A stretch of 64,000 bases of DNA from Paludibacteraceae bacterium (GTDB lineage: Bacteria; Bacteroidota; Bacteroidia; Bacteroidales; Paludibacteraceae). The translations under genes and the position numbers were made by a program. Shown here in pieces: positions 15,115 to 23,668 of this stretch. The DNA lies in NCBI GenBank assembly GCA_905233375.1, contig CAJOEJ010000024.1:1-64000 (forward strand). Reading direction: 5' to 3'. Position 1 is the first letter of the stretch. The number at the start of each line of letters is the position of its first letter. Below the pieces are notes generated by a model, which ran no database searches, was not told the DNA's origin, and worked only from the letters and a program-made list of their open reading frames with translations.

Positions 15115-16458
15115 TTATGCATTAAACGGATACCCATAGCCTTTGCTCTGCATTTCCCGTTTGTCTGCCTCGCGCATCTGTTGTTGCGGTGCGAACGCTT
15201 GATGAATGCGGTCGGCGAGTATATACATCACTACCGAACGGCGCAAGTCCATATTGATCAGGTTGCTTGCTACACGGATATGGAACATGTTGGCTCCTTC
15301 TTCGTGTACCTTGTACGCGATGTTGTTTTTGCTCAAGCGGTACAACTCCGACTGCTGCGCGATATGCGGTTCATCGTCAAACGGAGCCTTGCTGAATGCC
15401 TCATTGACAGCGGCTATCAGTTTCTCTACATCTGCCACCTGCTCGACAGAAGGATTGTTGCGATCGCGGTTGTCATAGACAAAATGAAAATCAATCTGGT
15501 TGCGCGAACTGCGAACCGCCGACTGGATATTGATCACCCATTTGCCCTTGCCGCTCACAGACTGCAAATCTTTCATGAAAAGGCTGCGCATCTGCAGTTG
15601 TTCTTCGGTAGCGCTATCACTCAATGCGTAATACGAATCCCGTTCATCGGGATCGACCTCCTGATTCTTGCAAATGAAGTTAAAGCCGCCCAACAATGCG
15701 ATATGGTAGCCGAACCACGAGGTGCCCATCTCTTCAAATCCGTTCGTCACCATGATCGTGACATCTGAGCCGCGATTGACAAAACAGCCGTACGATGTAT
15801 TCACCGGCAACAGTTCCACTACAAAGTTCGATACCGGATTCTGCTCATCGCTGATCTCATCCGCCATATCGCGAATGCGCAGTTCCGGATAGGTGTTGCA
15901 CACATCGGCTATATCCTTGAAATCCATGCCTAAGCGCGTCTGGAAACGTGAAAGCAGTTCCGCACGGGTAGTAAAGCGTGCGTTCTTAAATTGTTCCGGA
16001 CAGCCTTCCGGCAAGGCGCGGCAATAGTCATTGAGCGCACCCGAAGTGAAACGCGGGTACTGCTTGAGCATACGACGATGCATCTGAGCCAATTCCTCTT
16101 CGCGCTTCTCTTCCGCGATGGCATCCATGAATCCCGAACCGACCAAGCCGGCAGGAATAGCCACCAACGCAATTCCTATCAGACCTAACAGCGAAGCGAT
16201 TGCCTTTCCGGTAACGGTGACCGGTCCGCCTTCAAACACACCGTCGCCGCCCTCCATATAACGCGTGTACGCCCACACGAGCGCGTCCCAGTAATCGCGA
16301 TACACATCCGGCTGAGCGATACTCTCCACGATGTAAAAGATGATAGACAGAATGACGGTTAACGCCAATACGATACCTAACGAAATGAGCATCTCGTGCT
16401 TCGTCGCACTGAATGCCTTGCGGATAAACTGCAAACGGTTCACAAATCCAATTCTCAT
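15115..16458 (-). CDS. Two-TM ion-channel-like membrane protein with large soluble domain
   Basis: The protein has 447 aa. TM1 spans about residues 22-46 and TM2 about 84-110 (ASLLGLIGIALVAIPAGLVG), with a re-entrant pore-like loop between them (ALVWAYTRYMEGGDG). The layout and the AIPAG segment resemble the K+ channel pore module, but the TVGYG filter is replaced, so ion selectivity cannot be inferred. Residues 115-447 form a soluble cytoplasmic domain with no family I can name; it includes GSDVTIMVTNGFEEMG and a basic-acidic C-terminus. It is the second channel-type protein in the block. It lies 20 bp after the paralog pair, same strand. Confidence 0.8.
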   Translation of the reverse strand: MRIGFVNRLQFIRKAFSATKHEMLISLGIVLALTVILSIIFYIVESIAQPDVYRDYWDALVWAYTRYMEGGDGVFEGGPVTVTGKAIASLLGLIGIALVAIPAGLVGSGFMDAIAEEKREEELAQMHRRMLKQYPRFTSGALNDYCRALPEGCPEQFKNARFTTRAELLSRFQTRLGMDFKDIADVCNTYPELRIRDMADEISDEQNPVSNFVVELLPVNTSYGCFVNRGSDVTIMVTNGFEEMGTSWFGYHIALLGGFNFICKNQEVDPDERDSYYALSDSATEEQLQMRSLFMKDLQSVSGKGKWVINIQSAVRSSRNQIDFHFVYDNRDRNNPSVEQVADVEKLIAAVNEAFSKAPFDDEPHIAQQSELYRLSKNNIAYKVHEEGANMFHIRVASNLINMDLRRSVVMYILADRIHQAFAPQQQMREADKREMQSKGYGYPFNA

Positions 16459-16478
16459 ACTTTTATATTATTTGATTG

Positions 16479-17300
16479 TTATATTCTTAATCCTGCTTCT
16501 TTGATTTTAGCCAGCGCTTGCTGCTTGGCGCGGTTTTCCTGCTTATAATAGATGTCAAAATAATCATCGTAATAATCATATGACTTCTTACGACGGGTTT
16601 CGACTGCTTCCGGTTTTAGGAGCAGTACCAATTTCTTCAAATCGGTTGTTTTGCCGTCAAATATGGCTAAATCAATTATTGAAAGCACTATATTGTTGAA
16701 TTTTCCAACTTGATCATTGTATCCCACATTGGACTCATAATAAGCATTTTCACCATATCTCTTTTCGCGAGCATAACTCTCCGCACTTTTAAACCTACTT
16801 ACGTCAAAATCTCGCAAATAAGAATGATAGGTCGCTGTAATCGGATATCGCGTTAGTAATATATACAATTCCCTAAAACTGGATTCATAGATTTGTCTTA
16901 CATTCTTTGAAATCTCTTCCCAAAAGAGATCCGTACAATTCAGTTCGCTACTTAGTGAAGCCGCATCTTCCAAATCACCATCCGAAACCATCAGACTGAT
17001 TTGAGCCCGGTTGACTTTTTCCATAAGCTGCTCTTTCTCGGATTTTTCGCCATACGCACGCGCATACTGCCCGTCATCTTGGGGCTCTTCCATTCCCAAA
17101 ACCAGCATGCGCGCCTCTTCAAATTGCCGATTCGCAATAGCCTCTTCGATCTTCAACTCTTGTTTGGATAACTTGGGGGAGTGTTTACTTCCGGATTGTT
17201 CAAAATAATCTATACAATACGGTATCAAGAATAGCATACCTATTCCTATAGGGCAAATGACAAAAACGTAGATAAGGATATATTTTAAAACCTTTCCCAT
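16479..17300 (-). CDS. Membrane-anchored hypothetical protein, paralog of the next gene
   Basis: The protein has 273 aa with one N-terminal membrane segment (residues about 8-31) and the rest probably in the periplasm. It is clearly homologous to the neighbour at 17313-18227. Both share the blocks ELxCTDxFWEEISKNxRxxYES, NVGYNDxVxKFNNIV and LKPEAVET, and end KQQALAxIKEAGxRI. The mature region looks helical and repeat-like. No family is recognised. The pair reads as a tandem duplication whose membrane anchors have diverged. Confidence 0.75.
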   Translation of the reverse strand: MGKVLKYILIYVFVICPIGIGMLFLIPYCIDYFEQSGSKHSPKLSKQELKIEEAIANRQFEEARMLVLGMEEPQDDGQYARAYGEKSEKEQLMEKVNRAQISLMVSDGDLEDAASLSSELNCTDLFWEEISKNVRQIYESSFRELYILLTRYPITATYHSYLRDFDVSRFKSAESYAREKRYGENAYYESNVGYNDQVGKFNNIVLSIIDLAIFDGKTTDLKKLVLLLKPEAVETRRKKSYDYYDDYFDIYYKQENRAKQQALAKIKEAGLRI

Positions 17301-17312
17301 AATCGTAAATTT

Positions 17313-18227
17313 TTATATTCGTATTCCTGCTTCTTTGATTTGGGCAAGCGCCTGCTGCTTGGCGCTGTTTTCCAACTTATAATAGATGTCATAGTAATCG
17401 TTATAATCATCCACACATTTGCGGCTGGTTTCAACCGCCTCCGGTTTTAAAAGGGATACCAATTTCTTCAAATCGGAAGCTTTCTCGTCAAAGATAGCCA
17501 GATTGATTATTTTGTTTACTATGTTGTTAAACTTTGCCACCTCGTCATTATAACCGACATTCGAGCTGTAGTAATATTGTTTATAGTAACTGCCGTCTTT
17601 GTTAACTGCATAATTTTGAGCTTTGGGCAAATAACTGACATCGTAACGCTTCAGTTGCGAATGATAACTTGCCGTGAACGGGTAGTTGCATAGAAGCAAA
17701 TACAACGAACGAAAATCAGATTCATAGAGCGGTCTGATATTTTTACTTATCTCCTCCCAGAACACATCTGTGCAACCTAATTCACGACTTAACGTTTCTG
17801 CATCCTCCAGATTGCCTTCACTGATCATCCACGTGATTTGAGCTTTGTTGACTCGGTTGGTTTGAATTTCTCTTTTACTGTGATACTCATACCGACCTTT
17901 TTCATCACTGAAACGCATCGCTATCTCACGGGCTTTTTCAAATTCACGGTTGGAAAGAGCCTTTTCAAGCTGCTGGTCATCGTTTAAAGGACGAGATTCG
18001 GATTGCTCTTTTTTACTCTTTTTCGTCTTAACCGGAGACTCCTTTACCGGAGCCTCTTCTTTCTGCGTCTCTTCTATATCCGAATAGATATACGCCTCTG
18101 ATTTTAAATTGATGGATTCGGCATCATCCGGGTTGTCCGATTTGGAACAACCGCAACATTTCGTAATACCCCATATGGACAGACCTATTACTCCGGTCCA
18201 TATCAAAATTTTTCCGTACTTTGTCAT
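17313..18227 (-). CDS. Membrane-anchored hypothetical protein, paralog of the previous gene
   Basis: The protein has 304 aa with an N-terminal hydrophobic segment (KILIWTGVIGLSIWGITKCC). Its Cys-rich end could also be a lipoprotein-like boundary, though the signal is not canonical. A low-complexity charged linker (residues about 55-85, KESPVKTKKSKKEQSES) leads to a domain homologous to that of the gene at 16479-17300. It lies 27 bp after the lipoprotein gene and 12 bp before its paralog. Confidence 0.75.
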   Translation of the reverse strand: MTKYGKILIWTGVIGLSIWGITKCCGCSKSDNPDDAESINLKSEAYIYSDIEETQKEEAPVKESPVKTKKSKKEQSESRPLNDDQQLEKALSNREFEKAREIAMRFSDEKGRYEYHSKREIQTNRVNKAQITWMISEGNLEDAETLSRELGCTDVFWEEISKNIRPLYESDFRSLYLLLCNYPFTASYHSQLKRYDVSYLPKAQNYAVNKDGSYYKQYYYSSNVGYNDEVAKFNNIVNKIINLAIFDEKASDLKKLVSLLKPEAVETSRKCVDDYNDYYDIYYKLENSAKQQALAQIKEAGIRI

Positions 18228-18254
18228 CTTATTGATTATAAAAGTTATAACTGT

Positions 18255-19454
18255 TTAACAACCTTTCTCCGGGGTATAACCGTCAAACGGATCCATGTCG
18301 CCCAGATGAATCACCTTGCGGATCCATGGCAGTCTGCTATAAGAGGCTTGTTTCTTATACGCATCCAGGAGACATTTGTTCGACGCAATCGTCACTTTGG
18401 CTTCCAGCTCCGCCTCTAATCTGCGGAACTCATTGTCTGCACGGATCTGTTCGCTCTCCCGATCCCATTGACGGGCATCTTCCGCCGATAATTTGGCTTT
18501 GTACGAATTGAGCGCGGCGTTGGCTTCCGACTTGCAGGGAGAATTGCCCGGAATCATCGCGTAATAAGCCATCGCTTCTTTGTTCACTCCGTTCATCTGC
18601 TGCCCAAGCGCTGCCTGGAACTGCGACAAGATAAGATTACACTCTTTCTCCAGGTATTTCGGAAGCAGTCTGTCCATTTCTTTGGTTGCCTGCTCGTAGA
18701 TCTTTCCCGTTTCGGTTGGTATCGAACCCAGCAACACCATCGCCTGACCGTATTCGCCTTTGGCGGCTAACATCTTGGCTTCCTGTAAGAACTCTGCCCC
18801 GTGCTGCTTGTAATATTCTGTAATCTTCGTTTGCGCATCTGCTAACATCTTCTGGAACTTGGAATCGGTCGGCTTCAGATCATTGAAGGCGGCGATGAAA
18901 GCCAATGTCTCCGAATCACCTACTCCCGTTGCCTGGATATTGCTCGAAGAGAACACCGTTCCCAAAACGATATCCGCCACATAGAACGTGATATCGTACG
19001 TTACCAGATGTCGCACAGGAGCGGTGGAGGTCACTTCGTGTTTTAATATATTCACATCCGGCGCCAGCACATAGCGCGGATTACCGCCGATACCGCCGAT
19101 ACCGTTCATCGTCACCATCTGGATCAGCTTGGACTCCAACTGTTTGGCGGCATCAACACTCAGGTTCTCATCCGGAACCATTACCGTCAGTTTGATCTTG
19201 CCTTCGAAGTCCATGAAGTTCGCCATCGGATCCTGGACGGCATTGAACGCTTCCCGTTTCGCCGCAAGCTTGGCTTCACGATCCGCGTCCGCCTTGTCCT
19301 CCGGACTCGGACCCGGATTAAACACAACGCCTTGCGGCTTTTGCGGCTCTTGCTCCGTTTGCTGAGCTTGCTGATCTTGTTGATTCGCGTTGCCGGCACA
19401 GGCTGTCAGTACCACTGCCAGAACAGACAGTATAATCAATTGTACGTTTTTCAT
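18255..19454 (-). CDS. Lipoprotein of unknown function (399 aa)
   Basis: The ATG at 19454 is chosen because it gives a lipoprotein signal (MKNVQLIILSVLAVVLTACAG, lipobox LTAC). A Gln/Pro-rich linker follows (residues 22-50), then a mixed domain, then a helical C-terminal half. Repeated phrases such as EAKMLAAKGEYGQAMVLL suggest TPR-like helices around residues 225-300. It is probably attached to the outer membrane. It starts 2 bp after the stop of the other lipoprotein gene, so both are co-translated. The family is unknown, but the central region parallels that neighbour (both discuss-able as binding domains of periplasmic complexes only by inference). Confidence 0.75.
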   Translation of the reverse strand: MKNVQLIILSVLAVVLTACAGNANQQDQQAQQTEQEPQKPQGVVFNPGPSPEDKADADREAKLAAKREAFNAVQDPMANFMDFEGKIKLTVMVPDENLSVDAAKQLESKLIQMVTMNGIGGIGGNPRYVLAPDVNILKHEVTSTAPVRHLVTYDITFYVADIVLGTVFSSSNIQATGVGDSETLAFIAAFNDLKPTDSKFQKMLADAQTKITEYYKQHGAEFLQEAKMLAAKGEYGQAMVLLGSIPTETGKIYEQATKEMDRLLPKYLEKECNLILSQFQAALGQQMNGVNKEAMAYYAMIPGNSPCKSEANAALNSYKAKLSAEDARQWDRESEQIRADNEFRRLEAELEAKVTIASNKCLLDAYKKQASYSRLPWIRKVIHLGDMDPFDGYTPEKGC

Positions 19455-19456
19455 AA

Positions 19457-20488
19457 TCACATTCCTTTTATCGATATCGTTGCATCTCCTAAACCCTGTG
19501 TGGTATTCTTTGACTTGATGCCACAACCTTTGTTCAGCGCTTTGGATAACTGACGCGCAAAATCGTACGCGCTGTATTGCGTGCCGTTGTCATTAAACGT
19601 CTTGATTTTCACATTGACGAAATACATCTCCGTATCCGTATTACGGCTCATGTTGTACGCGCCGAGCACCGTATTCACTTTCAGCCAGTCGATGATAAAA
19701 TCGGTATAGGTATCGCCGTCCAGACACTCGTCTGACATCGTAAGGTTCACGCCGTTCTCTATCGTCACGCGTAGCGTGATGTCGCGGCCCGTCTTGATGA
19801 TCGTGGTGAAGTAATTATCCATCTGCCGGGTAAACGCCTTCGAGTCTTGCGCCAATATCGCCTCTGCCAGCGCCGAAGGCGTATTCGCTTTCCCTTCCTT
19901 GCATGCCGTCTCCTGGATAGTAGCCACCACCTTGTTCGAGAACGCATCGATAGCACGAAGCGTAAAGGTAAACGACTTACTGTACGCGCGCGTAGAGCGG
20001 TCGGTTGCATAGTTGTAATCGACCTCTAAGATAATATCCGGACGCGCGTTGGTCAGCAAGACCGTTTTGGCATCTTTCTGAATGCCGGTCACCGCATCTA
20101 ACATCTCCTGGTCGTTGATGGATTTCAAGGTCTGCTCCAGATCGTTCAACGGATAGCCGTAACGGATGAACGCATTCTGAATGGAACTGATCACGAATTT
20201 CGAATCCGGATCGGCAAGAAAATAGCCGTTATAATCGCGGATTTGAATCATTTTGCCAAGAACCTCTTTCCGTTGTAACATACCGAAACGGTTTAACAAC
20301 TGATCACTCGGAATAACAAGAACGGTTGGCTTCTGCTGCTCCGTCACCGTAACGGTCTGAACCTCCTGCTCCTCCGTCTCCGTAACGGTCTGAACCTCCT
20401 GCTGTTTCTCCCCGTTACCGGTAATGTTTCCACAGGAAACAAAGACCAAAACAGAGAGCAATACGAATAAGATTGTTTTTGTTTTCAT
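19457..20488 (-). CDS. Lipoprotein, DUF6175-like
   Basis: The protein has 343 aa with a lipoprotein signal peptide (MKTKTILFVLLSVLVFVSCG, lipobox VSCG). A short low-complexity segment EVQTVTETEEQEVQTVTV follows. The core begins KPTVLVIPSDQLLNRFG, which from memory resembles the Bacteroidales lipoprotein family DUF6175; that assignment is moderate. The function is unknown. It is the first gene of the long minus-strand block, and the region upstream is a 341-bp divergent spacer shared with the plus-strand gene at 20830. Confidence 0.75.
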   Translation of the reverse strand: MKTKTILFVLLSVLVFVSCGNITGNGEKQQEVQTVTETEEQEVQTVTVTEQQKPTVLVIPSDQLLNRFGMLQRKEVLGKMIQIRDYNGYFLADPDSKFVISSIQNAFIRYGYPLNDLEQTLKSINDQEMLDAVTGIQKDAKTVLLTNARPDIILEVDYNYATDRSTRAYSKSFTFTLRAIDAFSNKVVATIQETACKEGKANTPSALAEAILAQDSKAFTRQMDNYFTTIIKTGRDITLRVTIENGVNLTMSDECLDGDTYTDFIIDWLKVNTVLGAYNMSRNTDTEMYFVNVKIKTFNDNGTQYSAYDFARQLSKALNKGCGIKSKNTTQGLGDATISIKGM

Positions 20489-20523
20489 ATATTTTTCTAA
20501 AAATTATCACACACTATAATTGT

Positions 20524-20541
20524 AATATAGCCACATTTTGC
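20524..20541 (-). promoter_or_regulatory. CTATATTACAATTATAG motif upstream of the gene block
   Basis: The minus strand reads TGTGGCTATATTACAATTATAG about 35 bp ahead of the first lipoprotein gene, at a distance similar to the related motif ahead of the AAA+ gene. No TAnnTTTG box is evident on this strand. The rest of the 20489-20829 spacer is AT-rich and shows nothing but the plus-strand promoter at 20786. Confidence 0.35.
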
Positions 20542-20785
20542 CAAAATTTCAAATTAGCGCGCAAAATTACAAAAAATAAATGACATATGCAAGCATATGC
20601 CATTCTTTTTGCGATTTTTTTTTGCATTTTAATCGACAATTTGGCACAAAACAACTCCATTAACAGATGCGTCACACAAGAGAACACACAAACAAAAGAA
20701 ATTTGGCAGTTGTCAAAAAATGACAGAAACAGGACAAAAATACGATTTTTCACACAAAAAACTTGCACAATTCAAAAATTTGTAG

Positions 20786-20793
20786 TAATTTTG
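20786..20793 (+). promoter_or_regulatory. -7 box TAATTTTG
   Basis: TAATTTTG is a TAnnTTTG match with a TTG about 20 nt upstream (20763-20765), as expected for the -33 element. It gives a leader of about 30 nt before the ATG at 20830. Confidence 0.7.
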
Positions 20794-20829
20794 CAGCCCG
20801 TTTAAAAACCGAACAAAAACTCACGAAAT

Positions 20830-21261
20830 ATGATAGGACAAATCTTTGACGCAAAAGAGCTGACACAAAAGCTCAAAGCAACCGTACAACGTACAGGCAA
20901 ATTAGGGTTCACATCCGAGACGCTTGAAGCGCTTCACATTCAGCAGGGTACGCACATTCGTATCGCCGAAGATACGGAGAGCAAGCGGATCCTGTGGATG
21001 GGTGTGCTCCAAGAGCCAGCTGACAACGCTTTCCCCGTGAACAAAGCCGGAGATTATTACTATGTGAACACCACCAGATTATTCGAGAAAATCGGTCTTG
21101 ATTTCAAGAAGAAAAACTGCATGTTCGACATGTCCCGTTTCCCCGATTATGACGCGCTTATCGGGGGTGTATGTTATAAGATGCAACTGCGCGTGACCGA
21201 CCGCAGACAGGTTGAAACGCCGGAAACCGAAGCCGTTCGTCATGGCTGCGTTGGCGATTAA
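20830..21261 (+). CDS. Conserved-looking hypothetical protein, probably frameshifted at 3' end
   Basis: This frame gives 143 aa starting MIGQIFDAKELTQKLKATVQ, a soluble alpha/beta-like protein. The last eight residues look unnatural. The +1 frame then reads VMAALAINNWEKEL and on to IKYNFHDF, stopping at 21328, a far better C-terminus. A single-base indel near 21,225-21,240 is the likely cause; the restored protein would be about 166 aa. It has a good promoter and stands divergent to the large minus-strand block. The family is not recognised. Confidence 0.7.
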   Translation: MIGQIFDAKELTQKLKATVQRTGKLGFTSETLEALHIQQGTHIRIAEDTESKRILWMGVLQEPADNAFPVNKAGDYYYVNTTRLFEKIGLDFKKKNCMFDMSRFPDYDALIGGVCYKMQLRVTDRRQVETPETEAVRHGCVGD

Positions 21262-21328
21262 CAATTGGGAAAAGGAACTCACGCCTAAGACTATGCGTAC
21301 TATCAAGTACAATTTCCATGACTTTTAA
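21242..21328 (+). pseudogene. Out-of-frame 3' end of the preceding gene
   Basis: The frame opens at an ATG (21242) but is best read as the shifted C-terminus of the gene at 20830: MAALAINNWEKELTPKTMRT, then IKYNFHDF and TAA. Translation as a separate 28-aa peptide is possible but unlikely. Confidence 0.55.
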
Positions 21329-21430
21329 CTTTTAACTTAACCTTTGATGTTGCCTAGTACGTTCCCTTCGAGGAGCGTAAGCTCCGATATCTCTTGCGGT
21401 TAAAAGTTAAGAGTTAAAAGTTAAAAGTCA
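21319..21430. repeat. Hairpin element of TTAAAAG-type repeats
   Basis: Left arm ATGACTTTTAACTTTTAAC (from 21319) and right arm GTTAAAAGTTAAAAGTCAT (to about 21431) are inverted, with an inner hairpin GGAGC-GTAA-GCTCC near 21,372-21,385. A third partial arm lies at 21516-21540. It occupies most of the 430-bp gap after the frameshifted gene. It belongs to the 7-nt-period repeats seen elsewhere in the window. It could act as a transcript end or a small mobile repeat. Confidence 0.6.
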
Positions 21431-21622
21431 TGCGATTTTCATTTTCCGTTAATAGTCCAACTCTATATATGTCATATCGCGCAGGCGCAAGACGTAAATA
21501 CAAATTCGATAATTATTAACTTTTAACTTAACCTTTTAATACTAATTATAGGGACTATAACAAGTCGGGAACAAATGACGCTAGTTGGGGGACAAACTAT
21601 TGCGTATGTCCCGAAAAAGCAG

Positions 21623-21630
21623 TATCTTTG
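21623..21630 (+). promoter_or_regulatory. -7 box TATCTTTG
   Basis: TATCTTTGCATC is a clean TAnnTTTG match about 130 bp upstream of the TonB receptor start, ahead of a second box at 21749. It gives a possible long-leader transcript. Confidence 0.6.
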
Positions 21631-21748
21631 CATCAGATTTGAAAATTAAGTGTGCTCGAGACATTCACGAGATGTTTACGAGACAATCTCGTATCCATTT
21701 TATTCGGCAAAAAATATCAGAATGTTTGCATATATCAAATTTTTGTTG

Positions 21749-21756
21749 TACCTTTG
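21749..21756 (+). promoter_or_regulatory. -7 box TACCTTTG, almost leaderless
   Basis: TACCTTTGCAGC is followed directly by the ATG at 21761. With initiation a few bases after the box, the mRNA would start at or within about 3 nt of the start codon, so it would be leaderless or nearly so. Confidence 0.65.
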
Positions 21757-21760
21757 CAGC

Positions 21761-23580
21761 ATGAAACGGATTTATTGGGTGGTGATACTGTCAGTCGCAG
21801 TACTGAACGTATGGTGTGCAGAGCCTTTTCACCTGGACGAACTGGTTGTTGTCGGACATGCAGATATGCCCTCCGACGACGTCTATACGGTGGTGGAACG
21901 CATCGGACAGGAGGAGATAGCCCGTATGCCTGTTGCCAATGTGTCGGACGTGCTGGCTCTTCTTCCCCAGCTCGATCTCCGTTCGCGCGGTACGAGTGAC
22001 GCCCAGACGGACCTGAGCATGCGGGGCGGCACGTTTGACCAGGTGGTGGTCATGCTGAACGGCGTGCCGTTACAGGACGTACAGACCGGTCATTACACGA
22101 TGAATATACCCCTCTCCCCATCGCTGATAGAACGCATCGAAGTGCTTCAAGGTCCCGGTGCCGACATGCCGGGTGCGCTGTGCGGGGCGGTCAATATCGT
22201 CACGCGGCAGGCGGAGCAGGATCACTACGCGCTCCGGATGAGCGCCGGCACGGACGGGGAAGTTCATCCGTCGGCGGCAGGCACGTGGAGACGCAATGAC
22301 GCGCAGTTCCTCTCCTCGGTCGAATACGCACGCAGCGAAGGCTATTACACCCCCTCCCCCATTCAAGCGACGAAGCAGAACACGGACTATCAGTTGGCGA
22401 ACCTGTTCTTCCAGACGCGCTGGCGCGGGCTGGATATCCAGACGGGTGCGCAGTACAAAGATGCCGGCTTAGGTACGGGATACGGGTTTGCCAGCACCGA
22501 CCAGTTCGACGCCACGCGCACGCTGTTCTTCTCCTCGCGGTACGAGCATTCCGCGGGTGAACGCTGGCATCTGAACGCCCTGGTGTCCTACCGGGGTCAG
22601 TACGACCGGTACGAGTGGCATCGCGGCACGCCGACGAACCGTCACTGGACGCATAACAGCCAAGCCTCATTCGACGCCCGTTACCACTGGCGGGGCGCAA
22701 CGAATACATCCGCTCCTCGAACATGGGTGAGCACAACCACTGGCAAGCCACCTTGCGCGCCAGGCAGCTGGTCCAAGCCGGTTCGTTCTACGGTTCGCTG
22801 AGCGCCTCAGCGCATTACAACAGCTGGTGCGGATGGTACGGGTCAGGTGCCGCCCAACTCGAATACCGCTGGCAGCACCGGGGGCTGGTCTATATGAGCG
22901 CCAACCGTTCGCTGCGCATGCCGACCTGGACGGATATGTATTACAAAGCGGGTGTTCAACGGGGCAGCACCTCTCTCGTGGCGGAGAAAGCCTGGCAAAT
23001 AGCATTGGGCGGTCAGTACCGCCGTTCATGGGAGCGGGCGGGACGGCTGCAACTGTCCGCGGACGTGTACTACCGCTGGGGGCAGGATATCATCGACTGG
23101 ACGTACCAGGAGACCGACAGCCTGTTCTACGCCACCAACCAGCACAAGGTCAATACGTTCGGTCTCTCTTGCGCCGCCGTGTACCGTCTGAACCGCTGGC
23201 TGCGGAGTATCAGCGTCCGGTATGCCTACACCACCCTGTCGCTGGACTTAGCCAAGATCCAAAGCAGTTATCTGGACTATCTGCGGCACAAGGTGTGCGT
23301 CTCGCTGGACCACGGTATCTACGTATGGGAAACGGGTTGCGTCGGTGCCCTCTGGTCGCTTCGCTGGCAGCAACGGGAAGGTACCTATGTGGACATAGAC
23401 GGCACGGCGGGACATCCGTTCGGAGCGGTACTGCTGCTGGACGGAAGCGTTTATGCCGAGTGGCAGCACGTGCGTATCGCGCTCGAATGCACCAACATGA
23501 CGAACCGCCATTACTACGACTACGGAGGCGTACCGATGCCCGGAGCACACGGACGAATACGCATTTCCGCACAGTTATGA
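21761..23580 (+). pseudogene. TonB-dependent receptor with a single frameshift
   Basis: The ATG at 21761 gives a signal peptide (MKRIYWVVILSVAVLNVWC). A TonB-box-like stretch (LDELVVVGHAD), a plug domain (VLALLPQLDLRSRG, SMRGGTFDQVVVMLNG, IEVLQGPGA) and a 22-stranded-type barrel follow. The frame is lost at about 22,688-22,697 in GGCGGGGCG; the barrel continues in the +2 frame as GRNEYIRSSNMGEHNHW to the stop at 23580. Joined, it would be about 605 aa, normal for a BtuB-type receptor for a chelate or cofactor. The indel lies in a four-G run, so either a sequencing error or recent inactivation is possible. The ligand is unknown. Confidence 0.85.
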
Positions 23581-23622
23581 CAGAAAAATGCACAAAAACT
23601 TGCATATGTCAAAAAAATGTTG

Positions 23623-23630
23623 TACCTTTG
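23623..23630 (+). promoter_or_regulatory. -7 box TACCTTTG for the ior operon
   Basis: TACCTTTGTAGC lies 39 bp before iorA, with TTG about 20 nt upstream (in ACTTGCAT). It is placed 43 bp after the receptor stop, so the operon has its own promoter. Confidence 0.75.
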
Positions 23631-23668
23631 TAGCCGTTTTAGATGAATTGATAAAAACATTCTATACC

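Noticed and set aside
22723..23580. Second independent gene downstream of the receptor's first half
   Set aside because: It has no signal peptide or promoter, and its sequence continues the barrel of the same receptor; one frameshifted gene explains both halves.
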